Of a stretch of DNA of 64,000 bases, positions 24,906 through 38,639 are shown in pieces (the first letter of the stretch is position 1; the number at the start of each line of letters is the position of its first letter). The stretch is from contig CACRXP010000029.1 in the NCBI GenBank assembly GCA_902702965.1, positions 1,225,456-1,289,455 on the forward strand, given 5' to 3'. The notes under the pieces were generated by a model that saw nothing but the letters and a program-made list of their open reading frames with translations, was not told where the DNA came from and made no database searches. The stretch is from Spirometra erinaceieuropaei. Its lineage: Eukaryota; Platyhelminthes; Cestoda; Diphyllobothriidea; Diphyllobothriidae. Both the position numbers and the translations under genes were made by a program.

Positions 24906-25270
24906 GAACCTGGGGCTTGTTACCGGTTAGTCGCGATCAGATAAAATGACAATGGTAGAGGAACTCTCGCCGATCATAATACGAGACACCCTCATCCTGC
25001 TTTGTGCTTTGGGACTCGATATCCAGCTTCACCAGCAACCACACAACAGCCAGTAGTAAAGACGGAACAACATTATCGATAGAAGATGAAGATGCGATCA
25101 CCGGAACAAGACCCGTGAGCCTGGTAGTCATCTGGGGGATTCTGTGTGTATTACTTGATAATCCTGTTTGGGCAGTCAGCTTACTGTATCAGATTTCGTG
25201 GATTTCAGACGTTGCAGTAAGTTGGGCGGATAACTTTACCCAAATGTGATTAAACTGGCGTCCTCCGGCG

Positions 25271-25405
25271 AGGCCTCGTTGCTCAGATGGTTAGATCATT
25301 GATTGTACTAAAGCCTCTCCTTGTTTTCGTCGGTTTAAACTCCACCTGGGCACTGCATTTCTGACGGTTGTGTCAATTTATATGAAATCTGCCGAAACAC
25401 CTCTA
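25271..25405 (+). repeat. tRNA-derived SINE, plus orientation
   Basis: It starts GGCCTCGTTGCTCAGATGGT (A box), has the anticodon-arm-like TTGTACTAAAGCC, and a B-box-like CGGTTTAAACTCCACC. A non-tRNA tail follows, containing GTGTCAATTTATATGAAATC and CTGCCGAAACACCTC. Head and tail both match the pair at 52.3-52.5 kb, which shows this is a SINE family rather than a working tRNA gene. Confidence 0.65.
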
Positions 25406-25784
25406 AATTATCGATGGAGACAAAAGCGACCAGAAGGACTATTTCTAACCATTTCGTCCAAAATTTTTTAAATTTGCGAGTTTTACGAACGATCTAAAGT
25501 TTCCCAATAATTATGCTAGTGGATATTTATTAAATGTTTTTCTAAGTTTTTTCCAAAGAATTAGAGACCGTGGCTCAATAGTAAAGCGGATCCCCTTTTA
25601 AGCCTCGGAATGGTGTGTGTGTATGAGGGCAGAAAGAATGCTACGGTTCTTGAAGTCCTTCTTATTTGATTTGTCAGTAGGACCCCCTGACTAGGATAAT
25701 TCCGGGGGGTAAAACGAAACGTCTGTACAAAATCTATCATTAAATGGTCAAGCGCTGAACTAATGCCATAGCGCGGCCTTTAGA

Positions 25785-26783
25785 TACAGTAGATGTGCTA
25801 ACGCATGAAATGTCAACCAAAATTTCGAAATGCGTTCTCGTTTCGAAAAGATAAATTAAGTAGTGTTGTAAGACTGATCATGATGCAGCATAAATCTATA
25901 CTGATCCAGTTACCTCAGGGTGTCGGCTTTCGAAAACACTTATTTTCGGCTGCATGCAAGATCTATACTCTGCAAAAAAGGACTACTTAATTAGTATGCA
26001 ATTTTCTCATTGATTTTCGATGCTCTTGAAAATTCACTTATATTTCATGGAAACCGTGCAAAATAATATTCCTTCATTTACTTATTCGGTAGAAAATAAC
26101 GTCGTCTTCCAATTTCATACTCAAAAGAAGAATATAATTCGGTTTTAAAAAACTTTTCTAATTCCTGAATAATTTTGAAACCGACCTGCTGTTACACTTG
26201 CATTCAGGGTTTCAAAACTACAAGCTGTATATTTTACATGTACGGAAAACCATGCATTCGTCTACCGTGTTAAGAGGAAACCATATAAGGTTCATAAAAC
26301 TAAGCAGTGGATTTGAGCAATATTGTTAACTTTACAAGCCACATTCGTAAATGCAGATACATGACGTTTCATAAACGGTCATTTAACGGTATTAAAAAAT
26401 CTCACAATTAGAAACTTTTTTAAAACACAATTATACTCTTCTTTAGAGTATGATCTTGAAAAAAGACGTGATTTTCTACTGAATAAATAAAAGAATGAAT
26501 ATTTTTATGCATGTTTTCCATGAAATATAATTGAATTTTCAAGAGCATCGAAAATCAATGAGAAAATTGCATGCTAATTGAGTAGTCATTTTTTGCAGAG
26601 TATAGATCCTGCATGCAGCCGAAAATAAGTTCTTTCGAAAGCCGACACCCTGAGGTAACTGGATCATTATAGATTTATGCTGCATCATGATCAGTTTTAA
26701 AACATTACTTAATTTATTTTTCCGAAACGAGAACGAATTTCGAAATTTTGGTTGACATTTAATGAGTTAACACATCTACTGTA
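25785..26783. mobile_element. Palindromic MITE, subfamily A, complete
   Basis: TACAGTAGATGTGCTAACGC at the left and GAGTTAACACATCTACTGTA at the right are bounded by TA. The arms mirror one another: TTTTCGATGCTCTTGAAAAT on the left pairs with ATTTTCAAGAGCATCGAAAA on the right, with the centre near 26.28 kb. This is one of the best-preserved copies. No ORF of transposase size is present; short frames such as 25805-25990 recur in the 12.1 kb copy only because the element is repeated. Confidence 0.9.
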
Positions 26784-29059
26784 TATGATAGGAAAAACAT
26801 TGATTTAATGGGAACATCATTTGATAATTTGTTATGTAAAATAACGCTTTTTTACGTCTTGCCAAAAATAAATCGCCAACATTTCTCGGGCTTTTGGATA
26901 ATCTGCAGCTTGTACTTCTTACATTCCTGTGCAGCACGGTTCACTGGGACACTATTTTTAAGTTTACCTTTTAAGTATATCTCATCTTAAATCCCGAAAA
27001 TACATGTCACTTTTCAACTTCTAAGATTGCTGAAAGGGTACAAATAAATCCAAGAGCCTTTTAACGAGAGTGGAATACATCTGTGTATATAATTAATTAT
27101 TAGGGCTTCACTGGGTAAAAAATGTAGAATAACACGTTCTAAGGGTTTCAGTCCTTCTTATCAGAACACAACTCTTGCAAAATGTATGGCTACAGCGCCT
27201 CAGGGATAGTTATTCATATAAAATTATTCGGACCGACAAATACTGTTAGTGTAGGGTACTCTAACTGTCGTTGGTCTACTAATATACATAACACAACTAA
27301 CTTAGATGAATAAGAGATGTGTTAAAGTTTTATTTAGGACACAAGCATGCCCGTTTGTAGATAATGTCTAAAGCGTTTGCTAAAGTTCACGGATTAACTA
27401 TAGTTCTCCTGGTAGTAGACTTGTTTTTCATTTCACATTGTGCAGTTCTGTTCATCATAGCTTTACTCAACTCTGCAACTTGCTCGTAGTTTTATTTGCT
27501 AAATGTGAATCCTCTTAAATTTTGCAAGAAAAAACTTTTGTACGGACAAATGCGCATGTGCTGCCCCCCCATAATTGAAAGGCTTCGGCTCACAAGTAAA
27601 ACCTATGTCCGAAATTTAAAACAGCACCTGTACGGATTACCTTTAAAAATAAATTGTCCTGCAATGACGCCTATTCAGAAGCTGACAAAGGAGTATAGTT
27701 ACCGCAAATTTCGCCCACACATTGACATTGGGCCCACATAAAAGGTGAGTGCAATTGAACAGGTACCCTCCTCAACCTTCCTGAATTGTTTATCCGGTGT
27801 CCTTAACACCATCTATTATGATTTACTTGAAAAAGTAATAAAAAGAGCGTGGCCACTTATCACCTAACGGCTTGGAAGGGTGACAGCTATTCTACTCAAA
27901 GGGCTCACTGTAGACCGCTTCAGCGGGTGCCTTGTTGAAGTGATAAGGCCATGCGCCTGAGACAGGACCGAATAACTTTCTTAGTTATCAGTGTTCACTC
28001 ACACAAAATGCACATGCACTTTTCAGAGATGTTGCGAATCCTATCAGCTGACCCCATGTTTTTATTGTATGTGGCTTTTTCCTCCCACAATACTTCATTT
28101 TTATTCTTATCCTTGAACATTTTACGTGGTTTTTTTTCTCTTGTAGATTGTTTTGACACACTGTCAGATTTGAGATGAAGAAAAGGCCTGGAGACAGGAT
28201 GATGCCGCCCAAGTGAAATGAACAAAAGAACAATGGAATCTCTAATGTTTGTGAATAGGGATACTATGTAAGATTGTCCAGACAAAGCTTCTTTATTAAT
28301 TTGATGAGGGCCATTGTTATCTTTCTTCATACAATTTTCATGTGGAGAACAATGCCACGAGAAAAAAGTAAACCTTATTTTCTAGACTAAACGAGATGTT
28401 GATCTAAAGAAAAGAACTAAGGCAAAAGTGTTTTCCTGGGCGAAACTGACAGATCCCACTTTCACCCGCGTTCTGTAAAGTGGCTGCGGAATTAAATTTT
28501 TTAATACGTGTTTCCAATAACTATGAAATTAATGTATGGGTTTACACCGAATTTCTACGCCCTTGTTGAGTTAACCAAAAATAATACAAAAACAATCATT
28601 CTCGTTTTCATTGTGTTCCAAACGACCTTTTCTTTACATATTGAACTCAGGAAATTTCCCCTTTCTGTTATAAAGCCATTTTATTATAAAAAATGGTTGA
28701 GACCGTAAAATCTTTAGTTATAGAATACAGTATCTGTTTGTCTTTTAGTGGTGCTTATGAAAAATACGATGTGGTCCAAATTCATTGCAAAACTATAAGA
28801 CATCCCTTTAACAGCAAAAAAATATGTGGTTTTCTTTGCATGGAAAGTATTAGCATATAGTTCGAAAGTTCCAAGAAGAAATGCACTTGTAGGTATGGGT
28901 CAAAATTACGGGGAGATTGAAAGCGCCATTTAGAACCCACAGGAATTCTTTCTTCGAACAAAAAAACTGAACAAAACGTAATATGACGACAAATAAGTAC
29001 AACAACCAAGTTACAGAGGTATCTTGTCAGAACCTAATCATCTTAGGAATGTGCCGCAC
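26784..29059. other. Non-coding stretch, no gene seen
   Basis: Frames at 27496-27741, 27951-28178 and 27995-28330 (minus) were inspected. None has an identifiable domain or clean splice boundaries. Confidence 0.35.
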
Positions 29060-29990
29060 AAAAAATAGTCTTTCAACGCCGCCTGAGTAATCCTTTATAA
29101 TAAAAAACATTTCGGACATTTTGTTGACATCTCACGAGACAGACCGAGAGATGATTGACATGCGGCATAATCCTCTTATATTTTGGATTAACCAAAACGT
29201 TGACTTTCAGATGCATTTCTTGAACCTCCGGTAGAAATCTCACTCGATAACCGTGACCACTTAAGTAGCATATACTTTTCACGTGGATTCCCGCTATCCT
29301 TATAAATTCAAATATGTTCAATTAAAAATGCGCACACACTGTGCTTTTTAATTTTTTGGTAGCAAATTGTGTTGGGTCTACATTTTGTGCTTAAAATTGA
29401 CGTCTCTTTATAAAAGGCTTCTAATTATGATAATTTTCATGACCATTTTATGTTCATTCATACGGTATCACAACTGTCCGTTTATTAATGTTCTTCATGT
29501 GGTATGCAATGTAGTCCGCATTCACTGCAAGATTTCGTGAACTCTAAGTGATGCTATCTTAAAGTCATGCACGAATATATCATTTTCCTTACGCGGTAGT
29601 TTTATGCTTTGTAGACCGAAATGGTTAAACGATAAAGCACCGGCTGATCTGTCTCAAGATATTCGGGAATTAAAAAGGTTGTCAGAATCTTAATACACCT
29701 TTCCCTCGATTATGAAGAGTAAAGCTGACGCAATTGTCTACCAAATGAACAAAACAAAGTTTATTTTGTGTGCGTTTCCTATAAAATATATTTGAATTTA
29801 TAAAGCTATCAAAAATCAATATAAAAGTGCATGCTACTTAAAAAACCACTTATCCAGTGTGGTTTTAAAGGAAGTCAAAAAATTGTATTTTAAAGCCAAC
29901 ATCCTGACGATTTCGAAATATTAGGGAATTTCGCCTCTTGATAATTAATGTTGCAACACCACTTAAACAATCCTTCCCAGTCGAAAACGC
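29060..29990. mobile_element. MITE subfamily B, rearranged and right-truncated
   Basis: The internal left arm (CATGCGGCATAATCCTCTTA onward, from about 29158) and the right arm (ending TCCTTCCCAGTCGAAAACGC near 29990) are in normal order. The outermost 90 bases of the left end (29060-29147) are inverted: they read as a right terminus, ending CTCACGAGACAGACCGAGAG. The right terminal segment is missing. Confidence 0.6.
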
Positions 29991-30183
29991 TTGAGCACAT
30001 AGGCTATCATTATCGTTTACGGGGTAGTAATGCGCTGGCTTGTTTGCAAAACAAAATCTATGAGTATCACATTCGTTTTCTTAAACGTAAACAGGCGTAA
30101 GCCGCAGTGTATCCGATGGAACCTGGCAGGCGGTAAAACAAAATCAGCAACTGTCGTTCCTCATTGCCTTCGTAAAATACAAG

Positions 30184-30988
30184 TACGGTAAATGTGCTGG
30201 CTCATGAAATGTTGACTGAAATCCAGAAACATGTTTTTAATTCAACAAGATTTCTTTTATAGGGTTGTAGTATTAATCATCGTACGGCATAATTCCGAGA
30301 TATTCGAGTCAAGTCAGGACATCGGCCTTTTAATGCACTTCATTTGAGCGGTTACAAAAATTACATTCTTTAAAAAATGGCTTCTTATGCATTATCGGTT
30401 GTTTCCATTTATTTTCGAGGGATTTATAAGGACAAATATACTTTGGAGGAAACTTGTGCAAAACTATTCTTTTTCTACACATTTTGAGGCGAATTACATC
30501 TTTTAATTTTGAATGTGAAGAATAATTATCCTGTGTTTTTAGAAAACGCTTTGGGTTCCTGAATGCTTTTAAACCCGACCTTCTGTTACATTCGAATCCA
30601 GGGTTTTCAAACAACAAGCCATATGTCTTCCGCTTAGGGGAAATCGTATGTTTCAATATGCCGGTAAGAAAACTCTTATTTAGGGCTCATAACATTTTAC
30701 AAAAAACGCAACCATATAATTTTATTACCAAATGAGTAGAACAATATTGTGCGCAGGTTTCATGCAAAATATATTTGAATTTTTAAGGATAAAAAAGAAG
30801 CGGTAAAAACTCATACTGCATACGTAGTTATATTTTAGTCGGTCAAAAATAAGCACATTCAAAAGCTTACATGCTGGCGAGACTGTGTGTTAATTAAAGT
30901 CCCAACTCTGTATAGTTAATCGTTTTGAATCCAAAGCACATTTGGAAATCTCGGTCAACACTTCAACAGATAGCAAATCTACTGTGTA
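30184..30988. mobile_element. Palindromic MITE, A-like, diverged
   Basis: The left end is TACGGTAAATGTGCTGGCTC and the right end AGCAAATCTACTGTGTA. The centre is shortened. Identity to other copies is lower, which suggests an older insertion. An open minus frame at 30330-30656 lies entirely within the element and is not a gene. Confidence 0.7.
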
Positions 30989-33900
30989 TGCCTTTATTGT
31001 TCATTTTTGACTACTGCTTCTTTCGTATAAGGCAAAAAAAGTTTAGTGTTCGTTCTCGCGCAACCAAAATTATAACAGTCTGCCGCTGCTCAATTACTAT
31101 AAACCGACAGATTACATTTGCTCTCGTGAAATTTTTAAAAGTCGGTTTTGTCTACGCTCTACTTGAAAATACATGAAGCTTACTGCTCCAGATGCACGTG
31201 TTTCGAAAAGGACATATGGAATATAGGTTCATGTTATGATATCTTTTGATTCTTTCGAGTAATCCTAAAACCTCTAGCGTTCGTAGTGGTTTTACTTACC
31301 TAATTGTGATTGTCCATCTAACTTTTTTTCCGAATGAGAAGTTCCCATGATTTTTGGGTTAGAGTCATCAGCTTAACTCTGTGGTGTAACATATCCGCCA
31401 GAGAAGACACAGGACATTCTGGGCAATCATGGTTTTTATTACAAATACCCTCAATAATTATTTAAGAGGCACTCCAGGTAGGTACAATTACAAGTCAGAC
31501 CAAGGAAAGAAGGTAATTTGTCATTTATTATTGAAATCTTGCTTACGTTAATTTGGCCCCTTTTTATAAAATGTTTTTTACAAAATTTGTATATGAAATA
31601 AATGTTGTGTAGATCTTTCGTAAACATTTCCGCCGGAAATTTGGTCTGTTCTACGGAAGTAATGTGTTGAGCGTCATATAAGAGCCATATGCCAGGCCGA
31701 AACTACATGTTTCTACGCAATTCCTGCATCAGTAGTAAAAATCAGCACGCACTTTCCAGCGAGTGAGAGAATGATCGGACTTTATTCGATCTTCTAAAGA
31801 CGGAATTAAAATTTTTCTTTCGTCAGATCATATAGAAGCGCAGAGAAACTGAAGCACAGAGAATAACAACACCTGAAGTAGGTGGTCTAACTCATGAAAG
31901 TTCGTAGTCCACGTTTGAGTGAGAAGTATGTCATACATTTGCTGTTTTTATTTGTGTTAACTCAACCGATCGAATACATAGAATTTCATTTACCGAAGAG
32001 AAATTCACTTGAAATCAGTTTTATTAAAGGAAAACAGGCCATATATGGCGGAATCTGATCTTTCTCGATATTCAGATAATTTCCCATGTTATTGAAATCT
32101 GCCGATTAAAACGCCATATTTATGTGCATCGTGCTGTAAACAAAGATTAATAAAACGGGAAAAGTATGAGATAAATACCATCTGAAAAGGAAAAATCCGA
32201 TTTGGCTTTCATGAAAATCAGGTGAGGGCAAGTTTGATAAATTGTACTGTTTCCAAGAAAAGGGCCAGTCACATCGCATGTGACCTCCAGTCGAATTCCA
32301 TCCCTGACAACAGCCCGGATTTCAATCCTATCGTAGATCGTACCGCAATTATCAAAAGACGATGACAGAATGCGAACAGTTGACTTTCATTATAAGAAAA
32401 ACTTGATTTCGTGCTACACAGTCACGTTGGAAAGTCCATTATTGACCACCTAGCCAGCTCCATGCCTAAGGGACTTTCTGCTCTCGTGAATGCAAATGTA
32501 CAATTACCAAGATAATAATCTTGCACATATGATACTTTTTCATTGATATTTTCTACTTCCTGCGTCCCTCCCTCATTATGCCTTATTTGAGCGACTTGCA
32601 AAGTGGCCATTTTCTGAAATTCCAGTTATCAGTTAAAACCAATTATTTTTACGTTAGTAAATATTAATTTTCAACTCTAACTATGCCTTCGTTTTGTGAA
32701 CAGTCGTTTTTTACGGCCGTAGGACGTCGGGGATTGCAGGTTGGGTGGATTTTGCGTTGTAAGGATTTGCATGTACTAGCGCATAACATTACGTGAGTTA
32801 GCCCACCTACTATATATGGCCGTACCTGGTTTGGAAAAAGCAACCTCCGTACTTTGTTACTACAGGTAAGAAACGCGTATCTTCATCTACCGACAAAGTT
32901 ATATTTTGGAGCCGACACATAGTTGAGGATTCATTGCGCATTACTTTTGGAGGCCATCTGAAACCATATTTAAACAGCATGGCGCCGGGACTTAAATATG
33001 CGTCTACTTTTTGCCAGCTGAAGTTCCACCCATGTCACGTAGTGGGCATATTCGAGTGATCTAGATTTTACTTTGGTGTATCTGTAGAGGCCAAGGAATT
33101 TGCACTTGTTTAACATGATATTTACAAATGCAATGAAGTACAACACCAATGCACATATGTCTGCATATTTTCGGTGAATCTGGTGAAGCCAAATATGGCA
33201 CAATGGTCTTTCATCTGTTCGATAAAATTACAGCATTGAAAAACTGGACCTTCAGTCAGTTGAAATTTGCGTATTCGCGCAAACCATCGCAAGATCCTTG
33301 CCATATGCTTCAGGCGGCAAGGCATAGCTGCAGGCGTTCTATCCCCAAACAACAATAGCCTGAATTGCTTATGAGAAAGACATACAGTTGTAAAGCAGGC
33401 AAAAACTCCATCACTCACAAAACACTACAGGTCTATTCCCTGTCTTAAACATACTCACAGCGTTGCTATTTTTCATATATTAATCGTAAAAAATTGAAAG
33501 TTTATGGATTTTTTCGTAAGACAGCAGGCTTACTTCGGTAGATGGTGGATGCCATGCAGTTTTTATTCGGCGCGAGCTAAGGAGTGTGTTCACAATTATA
33601 AAACATCCATTAATTCTGGGCTTCTTGGAACCATAGGAGGATGTCGACGTTTCAGCTGTTTTTAGGCAGACCAGGCGACTTCATGTAACAAAAATAGACC
33701 TTAGTGGGAATTCTGCTCGCAACTGGGGTTTTTGATAGGAGGCCACCAAACCGTTATACACGCATGATGTTGAAGCCGGATGGACGCCCAACTGTAAGCC
33801 GAAAGTGCCGATTTTTAATTAGTTAAGCTATTATATAACGGTATACGTACAAATAATTTTGTGTGCTTTGAATATTGAAAAGTCCTTCAGCGAAATTTTA

Positions 33901-34642
33901 ATGTGATTAATGTTATTGTATCGCTGTGATCACGTCAGTCGAAAAATATGCTGTGTGGTGAAGAGGACCTGGCTGTTAAACGTCAGGTAACCAACCACGT
34001 ACCAAGTCAACGCCCTAATTTGCTGAATGATTTCATACACATTAGTAGTAAAAAGAAAGTCAAATGCTCTTTTAAACAGCCATTTCTTATAATTTGCGCA
34101 TATTTTGTGAGTTATTCGTTACATTTAGTCACGCACGTTAGTCGGGAGTTGTGTTGTCGGCGAGTATTTAACGAAGCCTGTCTTCTCTTTTTTATCCATA
34201 TTTCTTGCATTTTCTCTTATAGACGATGCATAAACCTACCAGGCAAATCTGGAAAATCGTCTAAATATTCTCCAAGTACCCGTGTTCAGACTCACCATCT
34301 CTAACAGCTTTGACCCGTCAACCCCCAATAAATCAACATTTCGGATTCAAAATCGCCAGCACCCTTTCCCCTAAATCATCATCGCACGTCCAAATTTTCG
34401 TTCTGGCAAGTAGGTCATCTGCCGGTGGAGATATGGACACTGCCTGGAGAGTGTCCTCAAGGGCATTCCGTTCGTTGGGACACTGGCGTCGAGCATCAGA
34501 CGTTTCTGATCGATATTCTCAGACTCTGCAGACTTAATCGAAGATGTGACCGAAAGTGTTTAAAGGCACTTTGACTGTCGATGGGATGTGGTAGAATTTT
34601 CATTCAAAAGCCAACATGTATGTTGTTCTAGGACAAACTATC
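30989..34642. other. Non-coding stretch, no gene seen
   Basis: The longest frames (minus 33122-33418 and plus 33948-34304) have no recognisable domain. No copy of the repeat families above was noticed. Confidence 0.35.
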
Positions 34643-35637
34643 GACAGTAAGTGAGCTAACTCATTATATGTCAACCAAAATTCTGAAATGCGTTTTCGTT
34701 TCAAAAACATTCATTAAGAAGAGTTGTAAAATTAGTCAGCATGCGACCTAATTCTATAATATTTCAGTTACCTCAAGATGCCGGCTTTAGAATGAACTTT
34801 CTTCGGCTGCATGCAAAACTGCACTTCGCAAAAATGACTATTTAGGTGGCATGCATTTTTCTCATGGATTTTTAATGCCCATAAAAATTCAATTAAATTT
34901 CATGGAAAGCATGCGTACAAATAGTTATTCTTTTGCTCACTCGGTAGTAAATGACGCCTTCTTCTAATTTTTTACTCGAAGGAAGGTTATAATTCGGTTT
35001 TTTAAAAAGTTTCTAATTGTGACATGTTTTAATTTCGTGAAATGGCCGTTCACAAAACGTCATGTCTCTACATTTACCAATGCGGCTTGAAAAGTTAGCA
35101 ATACAGCTCAACTCTGCTGCTAACGTTTCTGAACCGTACATGGCCCCCCTTTTTTACCATAGAGAAATTTGTGGCTTTCCGTACGCGGAAAATATACGGT
35201 TTGAAGTTTGTAACCTTGGATGCAAGTGTAGCGACGGGTCGGGTTCAAAATTATTCGAGAATTGGAAAAGTTTTTGAAAACCGAATTATACACTTCCTTC
35301 GAGTGTAAGATTAGACGAAGACGTAATTTTCTATCGAATGAGCAGCAGAGTGAATATTTCATGCACGTTTTCCATGAAATATGATTGGATTATTAGAGGC
35401 ATCGAAAATCAATGAAAAAAATTCATACTACTTAAGTAGCCGTTTTTTACTGACTGTGGCTTTTGCAAGCAGCCGTAAGGAACTTCATTCGAAAGCCGGC
35501 AACCTGAGATAACTGAATAAAAAATGAATTATGCTGCAAAATGATTGGGTTAACAACCCTACTCAATTAATTTTTTCTAAACGAAAACGCATTTCAGAAT
35601 TTCGGTTGACCTTTCATAAGTTAGCCCACCTACTGTA
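34643..35637. mobile_element. Palindromic MITE, subfamily A, complete
   Basis: The left end is GACAGTAAGTGAGCTAACTC and the right end AAGTTAGCCCACCTACTGTA. The internal palindrome is intact, for example ATAATTCGGTTTTTTAAAAA on the left and TTGAAAACCGAATTATACAC on the right. The left flanking TA has become GA. Confidence 0.8.
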
Positions 35638-36699
35638 GTTTCAAAATGCCCATTTCAGCAGTTAGTATTACTCTCCGACTAGCTCAACGAGCAGCCGATT
35701 ACATGCGAGGTATGTGTGTGGAACAGATCAAAGCTCCTCACCAAACATGTTAAGACAGAATGACATGGTGAAGAACGTCACGCCAGGGCACTTTTACGCA
35801 CTTCAGTCGCCGGCTAGTAGAAACGTGCATGATTGTGCACGTTGGAAATCCATTTTCATCCACCTGAATCAGACGTCATGTAAAGCGTAGTGAATAAGGT
35901 ATGAGCGTCACCCCTAAGCAAGAGAAAACGTTATGATAAGTGGTGTTCGCCTTGTGGGGCATTGTCTTTTCTGAACTTATTCATTAAAAAACCGTGATTA
36001 CCAAATTCAAAGGGAATTTCCTTCAGCTAGGTGAAGTCAAGCACACGAGTCTGGCATTTCAAGAAGACCTGCCTGTTGTCGTTACCTAAGGTCGAAAAGT
36101 ACTACTCATTTCGTTCTTAATCGGGCATGCTAAGTGTTGGCTTTCCGACTTATAGTGCAGTTTTCTTTGTTTGTCTTCTATTGGCTGCAAAATCACCGCG
36201 GCGCTCTTGTCCATATAATGGTTTTGAAGTGGAAGGCAAGAAGAACTTACAGACACTCCTGAAACCTGCTGACGTAAATATATGCCCAATAAGTCATTAA
36301 CGTGACGTCGGCACTAAGGGAGGTAGAAAAAACGGGGTTTCTTATCCTCCAAATCTAGACATCATAGTATACTGCTTGAGACGCAGCTGCAAATGTACTC
36401 CAATCGCCACATGCGACTGCAGCAAAGGCTCAATTTGAATTCCCAGTGTTCATATAAGCAGCGGGACCAAGAACTGAAAGCTGTAAAAATATAAAACTAA
36501 GCTAGTTCTCTGGGATGGGCATGCAGTACTTAAGGGGGTTCTTCTCCTGCACTGTCATTCCAGTCAAAAATAAGACATTTTCTGGAATCCAACACAACGC
36601 ATAAATTCAAATTTGTTTTAAAAACTGCAGTCTAAAGTAATTTCACTAAGCCAGACTACCAATTCTTACCTAAAGGTGTACTTAAAATGACACATTTTA
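35638..36699. other. Non-coding stretch, no gene seen
   Basis: No supported gene or repeat. Confidence 0.35.
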
Positions 36700-37213
36700 T
36701 ATACCATTGAAAATAGGTTATATGAATTTTACAAAATGTTAAAGCTGGTTTGAGCCATATGGTATATTTTACAAGAAAGAGCAATAAGTGTGGAGATACG
36801 ACGTTTTATAACTTGACATTTCCACTTTTACAAAAAGCAAAACTAAAAACTTTTAAAACTGATACATACTCTTCATTATAATATAAGAATAAAAGAATAT
36901 CCAATCTTCTGCCAAATAAGCAAAAGAACGAATATTTTATGCATGTTTTCCATAAACTATATACGAATTTATGAGGACATTAAAAATCAATTAAAATAAT
37001 TCCTACTAATCAAGCTGCCATCTTTTATAGAGCGCAGTTTTTTCGTAGACGTCTAGAACAGGCTCGTTTGAAAGCCGGCATCCCGACGTGACTGAAGCGC
37101 CATGAGATTATTCTACGAGGTAATTAATTTCACAGACCTTAACTAGTCTTTTCGAAACGAAAACACATTTCAGAATTTCAGACAACATTTCATTAGATAG
37201 CACATCTGCTGTA
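36700..37213. mobile_element. MITE subfamily A, right-half fragment
   Basis: The right terminus is GATAGCACATCTGCTGTA at 37213, and arm sequence such as GAATATTTTATGCATGTTTT precedes it. Homology fades out upstream of about 36700, so the left arm is missing or too diverged to follow. Confidence 0.6.
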
Positions 37214-37284
37214 TTAAGTCAATGTGAAAATCTTTATATACTCTCCTGGTTACTCTTGTCCGTAGATTGACCAGCTCGTAGGTT

Positions 37285-37430
37285 TGCTCACCGTCAATTT
37301 TGAAGGGCCTCCACCGGACACAAGGATCGGGTTCATTTACTCAAAAGAGAAAAGTAGCATGTCACGTTTTACAGATTTCCCAGGCCTTCGGTCGTCTGCA
37401 AACCAACCTCCAAATACTGAAGTTCTTCTT
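37285..37430 (+). pseudogene. RTE-like retrotransposon ORF relic
   Basis: Plus-strand translations in two frames read GPPPDT and then ISQAFGRLQTNLQ. These correspond to MHQPSP(N/D)T and KASQAFGRLQSTVW of the better copy at 51.0-51.2 kb. The middle of that segment is deleted and the frame is broken. It is a small, heavily decayed fragment. Confidence 0.5.
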
Positions 37431-37439
37431 TTCAAAAAA

Positions 37440-37530
37440 ATGGTGGCGAGCGAACGTTGCTTTCGATGACTTCTCGGCAAGCTAATACATTTATATGGGA
37501 CGGGGCACAGTGAGTGGAATTAGCAATACT
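37440..37530. repeat. Dispersed repeat F copy
   Basis: The stretch GGCGAGCGAACGTTGCTTTC through GGGGCACAGTGAGTGG is shared with 46030-46130. It follows the RTE-like relic directly and may be part of the same retroelement. Confidence 0.5.
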
Positions 37531-37867
37531 CATCTTGCCTCAAGGGCATGAATTCCTAAATATTGTGGATCCCGCGAGGAAATAGTAATTCCACCAAGCA
37601 AAACATGCTTTTGCCGCGGCCTCTCAAATTTCATTTATCTCATTTTGGGATATAAACGAAAAGATTAACCATCAAACTGTTTTTGCCCTCAACAATTTAT
37701 CCTTGATTCCAAGGCAGGTGCCGATGGGAGACTTTTTTGAAAAAATATGACAATTTTCGCTCACGGTATATGACGGCGACAGTTATGAACAACTGGGTGA
37801 TGTCAGATTGCCTAAAGTGAGGAATATGCAGTGAGACCGTCGATCTCACCCCCTCTCTCTCTTCCCA

Positions 37868-38623
37868 CTCCCAGACACTCTGCAAAATATGACTACTTAT
37901 GTAGTGGGCAATTTTCTCATTGATTTTCGATGCCCTTGAATATTCAATTATATTTCATGGAAAATATGCATAAAATATTGATACTTTTACTTATTCGGTA
38001 GAAAATCACGTTTTCTTCTAATTTCATGCTCCAAAGAAGAATATAATTCGGTTTTAAAAAATTTTTCTGATTCCCGAATAATTTTGAACCCGACCTGCAG
38101 TTACACTTGCATTCAGGGTTTCAAAACTACAAGCTGTATATTTTGTGTGTACGGGAAACCATGCATTTCTCTACGGCGTTAAGAGGAGACCATATGAGGT
38201 TCATAAAATTAAACAGTGGATTTGAGCAATATTGTTAACTTTACAAGCCCCAGTCGTAAATGCAGATACATGACGTTTCAGGAACGGCCATTTAACGGTA
38301 TTAAAAAAATCTCACAATTATAAAATTTTTTAAAAGCGAATTATACTCTCCTTTTGGGTATGAAATTGAAAGAAGACGTGATTTTCTACCGAATGAGTCA
38401 AAGAATGAATATTTTATGCATGTTTTCCATGAAATATAATAGAATTTTCAAGGGCATCAAAAATCAATGAGGACAATGCCGAAACCCTGAGGTAACTGAA
38501 GCATTATAGATTTATGCTGCATCACGATCAGTTTTACAACACTACTTAATTTATCTTTTCGAAACGAGAACGCATTTCGAAATTTCAATTGACATTTCAT
38601 GAGTTAGCACATCTATTTTATAT
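37868..38623. mobile_element. MITE subfamily A, left-truncated
   Basis: It starts abruptly in the left arm at GACACTCTGCAAAATATGAC and continues through the centre to a decayed right terminus, GTTAGCACATCTATTTTATA. The first 190 or so bases of the element are absent, so the left boundary is a junction with other repeat DNA. Confidence 0.75.
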
Positions 38624-38639
38624 AAGGAGAAGCCGTCCA

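Noticed and set aside
30330..30656. 108-codon minus-strand frame
   Set aside because: It lies wholly inside a palindromic MITE copy.
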